A DNA stretch of 20,717 nt from contig CAXNAA020000500.1 of the NCBI GenBank assembly GCA_964200075.2, positions 1 to 20,717 of the forward strand, read 5' to 3'. The stretch is from Sphacelaria rigidula. Taxonomy: Eukaryota > Phaeophyceae > Sphacelariales. This document shows, one piece after another, positions 1 to 8,733 of this stretch. Below the pieces are notes generated by a model. It worked only from the letters and a program-made list of their open reading frames with translations. It did no database searches and was not told where the DNA came from. Positions within the stretch are counted from its first letter, which is position 1, and each line of letters begins with the position of its first letter. The position numbers were made by a program, and so were the translations under genes.

Positions 1-526
1 ATAATCTAACTTAGTGTGTACACATGGTATACGCAACTACGGTTTGGTCTGAATCCTGCTTGTGCCTCGTTGATTTTGTCTTCCTTTTATTGCGGAGTCA
101 GGGGGCAACGACAAGAAGAGAAATTCAGGACACGTAGGCCCCAATATCGAAAATTCGAGTTTTTGACGGGGGTGAGGGAGGCAATAATATATTATGCATG
201 ATTCAAGGTTCCCCTCCGGGAGTTTGGTACGGGCCTCCCGGGGGTGACGCAAGTCGATAATATATAATATACTTCGTATGCCTTCTCAGTGCGCTGCAAA
301 AGAAGGCGTGGGAAAAAATGCCTTGCTGGCAGAGAAAATTCGGCAAAAGTGGTGAAAATGTGAAATGATACATGTACATAGTATACATGGGTTGAATGAA
401 GGGAGAAAAAGCGCGCGAGTCATAGCTTTGTCCGCTTCGATCGAGGAGGTATATTTTGCCCTACGCAAAACATAAGCAGACGTGGACGAACAAACACAAC
501 TGATGAGGGAGCCTCCAATCACATAG
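1..526. other. Non-coding stretch, no gene recognised
   Basis: Open frames here are under 80 codons, on both strands, and resemble nothing I know. The stretch is AT-rich in places and contains the imperfect foldback at 181-275. It ends at the left end of the TIR element. Confidence 0.5.
181..275. repeat. Imperfect inverted repeat (foldback)
   Basis: An AT-rich block (AATAATATATTAT) followed by CCCCTCCGGGAG is mirrored after a short spacer by GCCTCCCGGGGG and then GATAATATATAATAT. The two arms can pair as a hairpin of about 95 bases with mismatches. I see no coding content. It may be a relic of a foldback element or a cruciform-prone sequence. Confidence 0.5.
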
Positions 527-828
527 AACGATGTTTTCGTGAGATTGAGAGCAGAGGATACGATTGAGACGGAAAAGCGTCAAGTAGGTCAATTGGTGAA
601 TTATTCGTTTCAGTTCCGAAATACCCCTCTGCGAGGCCCGATATGCTTCATGTAGTGGCATGCCACCGAGGCCCTTGATATCCCTGAGTGGGATATCGAC
701 GTGTAACTGTAAGCACACGCCAGTGATGGAGGCAAAGAAAAGCACACGCGGAATAAAAAAATGGGCAAGTTAGATCGAATGACCAAAGCCATTGTCAATC
801 AGTGCTCTACTATCAATTTCACGTTGTT
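527..828 (+). mobile_element. Non-autonomous TIR element (MITE-like), copy 1
   Basis: This 302-base unit has imperfect terminal inverted repeats. The left end reads AACGATGTTTTCGTGAGATT and the reverse complement of the right end reads AACAACGTGAAATTGATAG, with about 5 bases missing in the right arm. Flanking tetranucleotides ATAG (523-526) and ACAG (829-832) could be a 4-bp target duplication with one change. The interior is homologous over its length to the - strand of 11129-11428, sharing for instance CAGTTCCGAAAT and AGCACACGCGGAAT. It has no transposase and no sizeable reading frame, so it would depend on an enzyme supplied elsewhere. The superfamily is not identified. Confidence 0.75.
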
Positions 829-1388
829 ACAGATCACGACTCCGAATGCACACCGTTGGCCGCATTTCACTTATTTACTCACATATCTGCATTTTCAATT
901 GTAATAAACTAATGAAATAAGTAATTCAGTGAATAGTTCAATGAATAGTTCAATGAATAGTACAATAAAAAATGATGAAATGAATATGTGGGTCACAGCT
1001 ATGCGAACCCAACATGACTCACGCTTCTATGTAGAACCAGACCATAGGAAACTTCTAGCCACGAGGAAGGTTCCTCGGGTGTCGGCTACATCGCCTTAGA
1101 AGACTTGTCCAATTGTCCATGTGTACCTTGGGAGCCACGGAGCAATGTGTACGCTCCAAGCTCTAAGCCAACGCACACGATGTCATCAAGCTCACATTCT
1201 GTGAGCTTGACTATACACCACACGACAAGCATGTTCTGTGAACGCGACTAGCTTGTGGCTTGTCCTTTGTCCGAGACACGGTGCGAGCCTGCACAGCTCG
1301 CCCCCTGTCTCTCACTTCACTTCACATCCCAGTCTAAATCTGGGATCTCCACTGTCAGCTCTCCTGAGCATTGTCCTGTCCTCAACGC
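829..1388. other. Intergenic stretch without recognisable gene
   Basis: No reading frame over 60 codons starts here except one of 83 codons at 1238-1489 with no recognisable features. The first 150 bases are AT-rich and contain the 12-bp tandem repeat. The rest has mixed composition. Confidence 0.5.
931..966. repeat. 12-bp tandem repeat, three units
   Basis: The unit GAATAGTTCAAT occurs at 931, 943 and 955, the last with one change (GAATAGTACAAT). It lies in an AT-rich tract. A looser TTCAA/AATAAATA-rich tract recurs at 1485-1556. Confidence 0.85.
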
Positions 1389-1459
1389 ACCGTCATAGCT
1401 TAATCGACAGAGCGCTCTGCTGTCTCAGAGAGGCGAGGGCTGATAACCCTCTGGCGGCA
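1389..1459 (+). other. tRNA-like cloverleaf (degenerate tRNA or SINE head)
   Basis: The 71 bases can fold like a tRNA. The acceptor arms ACCGTCA and TGGCGGC pair at 6 of 7 positions including one wobble. TA follows at the usual positions 8-9. The D-arm is GCTT-AATCGACA-GAGC, the anticodon-like arm CTCTG/CAGAG, and the T-like arm GAGGG-CTGATAA-CCCTC. Against a working tRNA: the anticodon loop has 6 rather than 7 bases, and the T-loop is not TTCRANY. An AT-rich tail follows at 1485-1556, as in tRNA-derived SINEs. A degenerate tRNA or SINE fragment is the best reading, and chance folding is possible. Confidence 0.3.
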
Positions 1460-2388
1460 TTCTACTGTTGTGTACTAGACCATAAATAATTCAAGAAATA
1501 TTTCAAGAATGTTTTGAATAAATAAACGTGAAATAATAGTTCAATAAATAACGCAATTAATCGGTTAATCGGTTGGATGGTTAGTATGATGGTGGGGGTG
1601 GATTTTTCTTTTGGGGGGAATGGGAACACGATATATAGACTGCTGCAATATAAACCCGCTGCATGGGAACGCAATCTAGTGTCTGTAGCATGATGTATAC
1701 ATATAGGACCACACCCTATATTGTGTACAAATTAGACTCCACAGATGTATTGATCCCAGCTCCTGTATTGTTAATGTGTACGACTATGCTTGTTGAAAGC
1801 CCCCAGAAACATCCCTGCACAGTAACTTCATAGTTGCACTGCTGTGAATATGCTTACCGAAGCAGCGGGCTAACTCACAGGTATTAACCTGCGAAGTACT
1901 GGCGTAGAGATGTTTCTGTGAAGTCAGTGTTGCGCCACAAAGAACAAAACAAATCGGACGAAAAGCTGACCGTTTCGCCCTCCGGTGCGCACTGCTGCAG
2001 CGCACAGCACCAGATAAAGCGACTTGGAACTGTTGACTGTGGTTTGCACAGCCTATGACCGATGTTTCAGCGCCTCGCAGCGGCTACAGCGCGCTTAGGG
2101 CCGTGCGCCATGAACTGCGCAGCTCTACAGACTGAAATCGGTACACTACAGATGGTCATGATCCAGAAAGGGCCGCAGTACAGGCCGTTGCCAATTTCCG
2201 ACCGCATCGGCCGTCCAGCCGCTCAACATGTCCAAGTTTATGCATCTGCGCGTGCATATATGCATTCGCCTGTAGTGCGCAAAGTCTGGGCTGCTGTATA
2301 GCCGATTTGAGGGCGCCTGGACGGCATTCCCTGAAATCGCTTGTGGCCATGTTGTAGGGAAGTCGTGGGCCCGATTGCGCGACGATAT
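1460..2388. other. Intergenic stretch without recognisable gene
   Basis: Short open frames (up to 125 codons on the - strand at 2156-2533, 79 on the + strand at 2062-2301) overlap one another and show no domain or motif I recognise. The stretch contains an AT-rich tract (1485-1556) and one copy of the dispersed repeat at 1888-1922. Confidence 0.45.
1888..1922 (+). repeat. Dispersed repeat, copy a
   Basis: CTGCGAAGTACTGGCGTAG followed by AGATGTTTCTGTGAAG resembles the repeats at 4122-4180 (+) and 5401-5482 (-), which share the core CTGTGRAGTACT and the following GCAGGRATGT. This is the shortest copy and lacks the TAGGCTTTAGTTC tail of the other two. Confidence 0.5.
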
Positions 2389-2440
2389 GCTGTCTCACAC
2401 GTGCACAAATAGCACCCAGTAGGACGCGCTGCACAGGGTT
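2389..2440 (-). repeat. Inverted arm, left (pairs with 2939-2988)
   Basis: Read on the - strand this arm begins AACCCTGT and contains GGGTGCTATTTGTGCACGTG. The right arm on the + strand has the same order with GGGTGCTATTTGTCCACGTG. The arms face each other across about 500 bases. Confidence 0.65.
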
Positions 2441-2780
2441 CTCCACAGTCTTTGTGGCAACTCCTGTGTAGCATTTGCAAACCCTAATACCTGTAATAGC
2501 ATTTTGCATGGTATTTTGGTCGAAACCCTGCAAGCAACCCTGTGGAGAGGCCTTCCCAATTTGGGAAATTCCAAATTATTTTGCTACAAAATCTGTAAAT
2601 TTATTTTTTTGGAATAGCTTCTCCTGCTGTCCGAGATAAGTTCCTTTTTGCCCGATTTGAATTGGATATGCCCGTTTTTTTCTGCCAGCACCATGCCCAT
2701 CCTGTATCGAGAATATTGTATGCGTGCTATAAAGGCTGCATAGCATATTAACAGCGATGAATTCTACATGGAGTGACGAA

Positions 2781-2965
2781 ACCCTGTGAAGCGCCCTGTG
2801 TGGCACAAAATAATACCCTACAGTCAAGTCCCCGCGAGAAACCCTGCACAGTTTCCCTGAACCCTGTGAAGCGTCCTGTGGGGCGCAAAAAGAAAACTAC
2901 AGCCAGATCCCCGCGAGAAACACTGCACAGTTTCCCTGAACCCTGTAGACGTGCCCCACAGGGTG
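2781..2965 (+). repeat. 80-bp tandem repeat, about 2.3 units
   Basis: Units start at 2781, 2861 and (partial) 2940, each with ACCCTGT. The two full units share ACCCTGTGAAGCG, CCCCGCGAGAAA and CTGCACAGTTTCCCTGA in the same order and differ by scattered substitutions. An open frame of 81 codons runs through the array, but nothing suggests that it is a gene. Confidence 0.85.
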
Positions 2966-2988
2966 CTATTTGTCCACGTGTGCTGTGT
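2939..2988 (+). repeat. Inverted arm, right (pairs with 2389-2440)
   Basis: This arm mirrors the one at 2389-2440 and merges with the partial third unit of the 80-bp tandem repeat. A shorter relative (CATTTGCCCACGTGTG) is found at 5580-5595, so the sequence belongs to a dispersed family. Confidence 0.65.
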
Positions 2989-3568
2989 TGTGTCCGACGA
3001 GTGTGCAAAGCTTCATGATGGAACGAGTAGTTGCAGGCGAGAAATCCACGAGCAAAGTTACACTGGAAAGTGGGAGTTTATCGTTGGAGAGCATCCAAAT
3101 AAACATGAGATGCGGTGACGTACGCCCTGGTTACGCCGCAGATGCGGCCACGCAGTATCACGGTACGGGTACTGTCTGTTGTAGACCTTACATTGCATCA
3201 GTATTACAGCTTATATGCACTTTATATATTATTGGTAATAATGATGGAGTTTTCACATTTCAAATCCATCACCTGCTCCGCCAGACATAGATGCAAGCGA
3301 TCGTGCAATTCTCGGTTTCTTCGAAAGCACATGAGATGCTTACTTTTCAGGCGGGTTGCACACTCCATATACAACACCCTAGGCGTGGTGATGCGCTGAA
3401 ACGGGAAGCGTGGTCGCCGCCTATCGTCGGACCACGAGGCCCGCGAGGAACTCCTACCGAGCAACACCATACACACCACCGACCGCGCGACACAATAACG
3501 TTCTCCATCTGCAACGCGTGCCGACAATCCAGCCTTGAACATAGCTTTTCAGATATGCTGCATGTTGG

Positions 3569-3646
3569 GCCGTAGGTCCTTCCTCTGGGGCACCTCGCTC
3601 GTGTGCCGTGAGCCGTAGGTCCTTCCCCTGGGGCACCTCGCTCGTA
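3569..3646 (+). repeat. 43-bp tandem duplication
   Basis: GCCGTAGGTCCTTCC(T/C)CTGG followed by GGCACCTCGCTCGT occurs at 3569 and again at 3612. The copies are almost identical, so the duplication looks young. Confidence 0.85.
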
Positions 3647-3911
3647 TGGACTATACCTACTCTGCGGATGATTCCAGCTGATGATTCATGCGATCAATCT
3701 TGTATGCGAAAATCCGCGCACCCTATTTGACTTTTTTTCTTTTGGCGCAACACTAGTAGATCTAAAGAAATGTACATGAACAACGTTTGGTACTCGATTT
3801 TACTTCGTTTCAGACTGAAGAAAATTATGAGAAGCTTCATGATTTGGGGCAGGTGAGCAGTGGTGAGCAGTAGAACCAGGTCGTCCAGAACGTGTTTTTG
3901 GTCCAAAATCG

Positions 3912-3959
3912 TCTCGAAAGCGTCGATTTGAGCTCTCGAAAGGCGTCGATTTGAGTTCT
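3912..3959 (+). repeat. About 23-bp tandem duplication
   Basis: TCTCGAAAGCGTCGATTTGA is followed at once by a near copy with one extra G (CTCGAAAGGCGTCGATTTGA). Both sit in a region with no recognised gene. Confidence 0.75.
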
Positions 3960-4029
3960 CGCAACGCACGGTTTACGTGAAAATCTGCACACCCCTTGCC
4001 CGGGAGTTCTTAGTATGCCTTGGTCGATG

Positions 4030-4051
4030 TTAGGGTTAGGGTTAGGGTTAG
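4030..4051 (+). repeat. Interstitial telomere-type array (TTAGGG)3
   Basis: Three perfect TTAGGG units are followed by TTAG. TTAGGG is the telomere repeat expected in brown algae. Here it lies inside unique sequence on both sides, so it is an internal array and not a chromosome end. Confidence 0.9.
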
Positions 4052-4121
4052 CCTTACCGTTGTTATTAGCATCTCCATCGTACCAACCATTGTTTACGTA
4101 CAGCATTTCTTCAGGTCCCCT

Positions 4122-4180
4122 CTGTGGAGTACTTATGCAGGGATGTATCCTTGTCACATAGGCTTTAGTTCCGTATGCGC
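4122..4180 (+). repeat. Dispersed repeat, copy b (left inverted arm)
   Basis: CTGTGGAGTACTTATGCAGG, then ATGTATCCTTGTCACATAGG, then CTTTAGTTCCGTATGC. The same order is found on the - strand at 5401-5482. With that copy it forms an inverted pair enclosing about 1.2 kb. Confidence 0.7.
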
Positions 4181-4285
4181 GCATAAAGTTTAGCTTATTG
4201 TCGGGTTTTTGAGCTTAAATAGGCCTGTTTAGCGCAAAGATTATAATCGGCTTAATACGCTTAAAACGAGCTTAACTTGCTTAGA

Positions 4286-4316
4286 ACGCGCATAAACGCG
4301 CATAAAACGCGCATAA
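4286..4316 (+). repeat. 10-11 bp tandem repeat, three units
   Basis: ACGCGCATAA occurs at 4286, 4296 and 4307. It lies in a longer stretch (4180-4316) rich in GCTTAA and CGCTTAAAA words. A looser relative of these words occurs near 5285-5340. Confidence 0.8.
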
Positions 4317-5400
4317 TGTTGCGATATTTTGTGCTCGCAAGTGCTCCATGTGGCGTAACTCGTCACCAGACATGCCGACAGGCGTCAGGCTTCGGACTCA
4401 AGCACTCAATACTTCAAATTTGTATGATCATGTTTTATGTTCCTATTTTGTTGCGGGTCTGATGAGCAGACTGCTCCAGTTTATATTCAATACACACGGT
4501 ACTATGTTGCTTTCGAAAATATGACTAGATACTAAATAAATAATACACGTGTACTTTGTACAGCAGGCAGCAGACAGGAGTAGTAACGGCAGCACCAGCA
4601 GAGAGTAGTGATATCGAGTGAAGGGAGCGTTTGTAACTCACGAGGTCATGGCGGGCCTACTGTCCGAAAAGAACGACGTTTTGGTCGCGGCCTCAGGAGC
4701 TCACTCAGAGTACGGTTTGCTGTCGTTTTGAGCTAACAAGAACAGGTTCCCAGTTGGTATCTCGTGGCGATGGATATTGTACTTATCTAGCCATCGTCCG
4801 CGTCTATGGAGCCAGTATTTTCGATTATGAGGGGATGTTTGAAATCCGGGCAGGAGAAGGCGTTAGGTGACCGGATCGTATCCGCAGTTTTGATGAAGTA
4901 CAATCGATACCGGTAGTTCGACAAGATTTTCAACTTCGACTGACGGCAGATGATGCGGGGGGGGGGGGGGGGGGGGGTGGTAGCTTGAAGCTTGTAGCTT
5001 GCCGGGCGAGAGGCCAAAGGCTGCAATGCCCTGTGTCAAGAGGCTACAATGTCGTACTGCTGTATCAAGTATCGTAAGTGCAGTGGCGTTTGTTGTTTTC
5101 CCACGTGGGTTAGGGTGTAGGTGTGCAGGTTGTGGTCTCCAAACTCCATACCTGAAGAAGAGCTTCATTTTTAATTATACATCATCAACAAAACCTCTCA
5201 ATGCCAAACTTGTGGTCTTGTCCTCATGCTGGGAGGCAAGCCTCGTGAGGGGATACTGCCACAACGCCACAACAACGACGGGAATAAGGCGCACAAAGCG
5301 CGCCTAATTTGCGCTGAAAAGGCTTAAAACGGTGCTTAAAAACAAAAACAAATGTTATCATATAAAAAAAAGAACGGAGCTTGATTTCAAGCAAAAACGA
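4317..5400. other. Intergenic stretch, G-rich homopolymer, no gene
   Basis: Open frames up to 102 codons overlap on both strands with no recognisable domain. The G run at 4957-4977 forces proline or glycine runs in several of them. Short TAGCTTG words repeat just after it (4980-5000). Confidence 0.45.
4957..4977 (+). repeat. Poly-G run, 21 bases
   Basis: An uninterrupted run of 21 G. Runs of this length are length-unstable, error-prone in sequencing and can form G-quadruplexes, so the exact count is uncertain. Confidence 0.9.
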
Positions 5401-5482
5401 GCATACAGAACTAAAGCCTATTGTCACAGGGACATCTCTGTCATTCCTGTCACGAGGACATTCCTGCGCCAGTACTTCACAG
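5401..5482 (-). repeat. Dispersed repeat, copy c (right inverted arm)
   Basis: On the - strand this reads CTGTGAAGTACTGGCGCAGG, a GTCCTCGTGACA segment, then ATAGGCTTTAGTTCTGTATG. Relative to copy b it carries an internal duplication of about 26 bases (the GGAATG..GTGACA segment appears twice in variant form). It is inverted relative to copies a and b. Confidence 0.7.
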
Positions 5483-5798
5483 GTGCATCCTTTGAAGGAA
5501 CTCTCTGTTACGGGTTGCATGATCACAGGGATTTCGTCACCCCCCTGTGCTTGTCCAGCAGAGCTGACCCACAGTGAGGACATTTGCCCACGTGTGTGCC
5601 TTGTTCAACTCGCCAACGGCTTTCACGGTCTTGTTTTGCTGCTGACTAAGGCGAAGGCAATGTTCAATTGCTTTCCACTGCTTTGCTTTCATATTCTCGT
5701 GATATTCGCTGCATAAGCGCTGTCTTCGTGCTCCCGAATCAACGAGAACGCAAAGAAATACCCCGCCATGGACGCAGCCGCAACTTGGGGGATATTAT
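5483..5798. other. Flank of the retrotransposon, no gene
   Basis: No recognisable protein. It includes CATTTGCCCACGTGTG (5580-5595), a relative of the inverted arms at 2389 and 2939. The last five bases before the LTR are ATTAT, and they do not match the bases after the other LTR. Confidence 0.5.
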
Positions 5799-6130
5799 TG
5801 TTGGAGGATTCACTCGGAACCCCTTTGTCGTGGTCGCTAGAGTTAGTGCAATGGAGGTTAAGCCAAGCAAGCACACAGGCTGCTTCGGAGTGTAGACAGA
5901 AGATAGTGTTCAAGGTGCCGCTTGAGGGCAGGACAATACAAACAACCCACCGGGGTACACGGTCAAAGAGAAGGGTACTTCATGTATAACAGCTGTTATC
6001 CCACATTATACGCCCCCACATCAGACCAAACCTTCGTAACCGGTACCTGCGATCCCAACACTGCATATACATAAAGTCAATACCATACGAAGCGTTGAAG
6101 AGCATGGCTCCGCAGCCTCATTTTCTAACA
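5799..6130 (-). repeat. 3' LTR of the Copia element
   Basis: A 332-base direct repeat of 12249-12580. On the + strand it begins TGTTGGAGGATTC and ends TTCTAACA, the TG..CA ends and TGTTGGA start typical of Copia LTRs. The inner edge directly touches the polypurine tract, which fixes the boundary. Confidence 0.95.
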
Positions 6131-6139
6131 CCCCCCCTC
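6131..6139 (-). promoter_or_regulatory. Polypurine tract
   Basis: The - strand reads GAGGGGGGG directly before the 3' LTR. In LTR elements this RNase-resistant purine tract primes plus-strand DNA synthesis. Its exact contact with the LTR edge supports the element boundary. Confidence 0.8.
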
Positions 6140-6273
6140 AACGCCAGTATAGCTTTTAACCCTTCACACTCCCCCTGAACGCAAATACGTACTAGTTTCA
6201 AACACCCGCATCAGTACAACCGTCCCGGCACTCAAGGACGAAATAAGAACTCAACGCTACAACCAGGCTGTAG

Positions 6274-7443
6274 TCATATTTTGAATGTGCTGATCAACTT
6301 GACGAGGTGGCGGTGCCTGTGTTTGCTGAGGTACTTGATCCCTATGTCTACGAGTTGGTCTTCGGTCTTGACGTAACGGATGTCGATCTTTCCCTCCTTA
6401 ACTAATTCCTGAATGAAAAAGTACCGTAGAGCTACGTGCTTGACTCTCGAGCTATAAGTTCGGTTGCCTGCGACGTGGAGAGTTGAAGTGTTGTCAATGT
6501 AAACAGGAACGGAGTCGAAGCGTGTGCCAAATCCCATCTCCCGCATCATATTCGAGCAAAATATGCCTTCCTTCATGGTGAGTGCAGCGGCCACGAGTTC
6601 TGCTTCCGTCGTCGATTGCGCGGTGAGTCCTTGTAGTCCTACCTTAAAACTGATGGGGCCATTCGAGAGAAAGATAAGATATGATGATGTGGATTTCCCG
6701 TTGTCTGGGTTGATACCCCAGTTCGCATCTGAGAACGCCGTCAATTGGAAACCGCGCTGGTTGTAGGTTATGACCTGGTCTGTAGGGCCGGCCAAATATC
6801 GAAGTAAGTGTTTTGCAGCTGCCATATGCGCCTTCGACGGATTGGACATCGCCCGCGCTAGTTGATTCACAGCGTATTCAATGTCGTAACGTGTCACGTG
6901 AGCGAGATACATCACACTGCCCGTAGTAGCCTGGAAACGCTTTTTGTCCTCCTCGTTCAAAGCTTTCTCCCTCGGCTGGCCCAGTGACAGTTCTTGTCCC
7001 ACACCAGGAGTGTATGCTGGGTTGCAATTCGCCATCCCGTATCGTTCCAGGAGAGACTTGGTGTAACTTTTCTGGCTGATGGTGACTGTCTTCCTAACGC
7101 GATCACGAACAACGTCCATTCCCAGCACTAGCGATACATCTCCCATGTCCGTCACCGAGAAACGTCCCATCAGTTTATGCTTGATCCTTCCCAGCACTTT
7201 GACATCTTTCTCAAGCAGTAGGACGTCATAGACGTATAAAGTCAAAATGTAGACGTCGCCGCTCTCTTGGTATATGTACACGCAAGGGTCCGACTTGAGG
7301 CTCTTGAATCCAATCTCCGCCACGTGTGTGTCAACCGTGCCCCACCAGCAGTTTGGACTTTGACGGAGGCCACAGAGACTTTTGTGGAGCCGCATTACCA
7401 TCGGAGTTCCATTGGCGTCAAACTCCTCGTATCCTGGCGCCAT
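6274..7443 (-). pseudogene. Copia pol: reverse transcriptase C-terminal part and RNase H
   Basis: This open frame of 389 codons continues, after one stop, the frame of the segment at 7450-8721. It starts inside the reverse transcriptase (MAPGYEEF, then LHKSLCGLRQSP). The catalytic box, normally YVDD, reads YVYD at residues 70-73: the codon at 7230-7228 is TAT where GAT or GAC is expected. RNase H follows with FSDANWG, STTEAELVAA and YIDNTSTLHVAGN, which carry the acidic residues of the fold. The C-terminus (VKTEDQLVDIG..KYLSKHRHRHL) is typical of Copia polyproteins and appears complete. The start codon listed is only the first Met after the stop; the real protein would be part of a Gag-Pol polyprotein. 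Family call is certain, activity is excluded. Confidence 0.95.
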
Positions 7444-7449
7444 TTTGAC

Positions 7450-8721
7450 TTAAACTTCTTCCTTGAGTTCGGCGTTCAGAAAGGCGGTGTTATAGTCCAA
7501 TTGCCAACACTCCAAGTCATACTCCGCCGCTACAGCTAATACCATGCGGATGGTGTGGATCCTGCAGACCGGTGCGAAAGTGCTGCCACAGTAAACGCCA
7601 GGGGCTTGTCCCCAACCCTGCACGACGGCTCGGGCCTTGTGCGAGAAATCTGCTTTCTTCTTGTACACCCATCGGGACCCGATTAACCTGTGTCCAGTTG
7701 GGACGGAGCTTGATGGCACTAGAGTATACACGTTGTCCCTTCTTAGGCCATCCATCTCCACATCTGATGCCGCCTTCCTCTGTTCCTTTTCGGGGAGACT
7801 CGTGGCATCATTGAACGTGTTTGGGATTCTTTCGGTTTTCTCTCCCACTGGACAGCCGGAGAGGTTGGTAGCTGTGTAAGCATACTCCACGACTGATTCC
7901 GCCCCAAACGTCTGGTGCACGACATCTGGCAGGAGCGCATTGGTGTGTATTTGCAGTCGCCGTAGCGCGGAGAGCATTTTGTCGTCCACAGTGGCTGAAA
8001 GGTGCGCAGAAGCTGCGCCGTCGTTGTTGGTGTTGCGTTCCCTGAAGGAGCGCGCTGCAATGCCTGCGCGCGTCACGGCGAGAGTTACTTGATGGCGAGA
8101 GTGTCGAGAGCGGTTGAGCAGTGGTGATTCGGCTGGTGATGTGGACTGGCTAACGTCATCCCGAGAGGGGGGTGCAGTTTGTTCCAGCGGCGCACGGCTC
8201 TCCGGTGATACTGTTGGCGACGTCTCTTCACGAGGTGTGCCATCGTCGTGCAACATGTCCCGCTTGGTGATGGCGCTGATTCTCTCCAGAAGCTCGGCCA
8301 CCTGTGGATCGTTAGAGATCCCGCTGGCAGTGATATGATCAACGGAGGCGTGGGCTCGTTGAGCTAGTACGGAGGTGTGATCGCGAAGATCACGGAAGAA
8401 GTCGTCGTCGGTGACGTAATTGTGGCCCTCTCTGTCGCTGGAGTCCCGGTCACCGAGTGAAAATGGGTGTATCCGAAGTTGTGGCTCTCCCGTCGGGGTA
8501 TGGTGTGTCGGAGGCTCGATGAAGACGACGTTCCTGCTCTCAATGATACGTCGCGTGGCCAGGTTGTAAACTAGGTAGCCCTTACTGTCATTACTGTACC
8601 CAACTAGTCGTCCTTCAACTGCTTTGAGAGCAAGTTTCGGAGTATGGCGATCGATATGTACGAAAGCCCTGGCTCCGACGACTCGAAAGTGTTTGAGATC
8701 CGGTTCTGTCTCCTTCAGCAT
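7450..8721 (-). pseudogene. Copia pol: integrase C-terminal region, linker, reverse transcriptase N-terminal part
   Basis: This stretch of 423 codons is in the same frame as the integrase core upstream (separated by TAG at 8736-8734) and the reverse transcriptase downstream (separated by TAA at 7452-7450). It opens with the integrase segment PDLKHFRVVGARAFVHI and GRLVGYSNDSKGYLVYN, which fits the usual C-terminal GKGY-type region. A Ser/Pro/Glu-rich linker follows (about residues 130-240). Then come RLIGSRWVYKKK, KARAVVQGW, FAPVCR and CWQLDYNTAFLNAELKEEV, the first reverse transcriptase blocks including the first catalytic Asp (QLD). The TAA replaces a codon where the family usually has Tyr before VKMAPGYE. 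Base composition and frame are otherwise intact. Confidence 0.95.
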
Positions 8722-8733
8722 CTTACGAGGCGA

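Larger units (their letters stand above)
2989..4029. other. Intergenic stretch with short tandem duplications
   Basis: Open frames reach 106 codons on either strand and overlap, with no recognisable protein. The stretch holds the duplications at 3569-3646 and 3912-3959. The motif GAAAATC(C/T)GC(G/A)CACCC also occurs twice, near 3708 and 3979. Confidence 0.45.

Noticed and set aside
527-828. Fragment of a second Copia gag
   Set aside because: It resembles only the 300-base insert in gag, not gag itself. Both copies share stop codons at matching places and both have inverted ends, so a TIR element explains them better.
2781-2965. CRISPR-like array
   Set aside because: The units are long, contiguous and diverged with no repeat-spacer pattern, and the sequence is eukaryotic.
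4030-4051. Chromosome end
   Set aside because: Only three TTAGGG units, with unique sequence on both sides.
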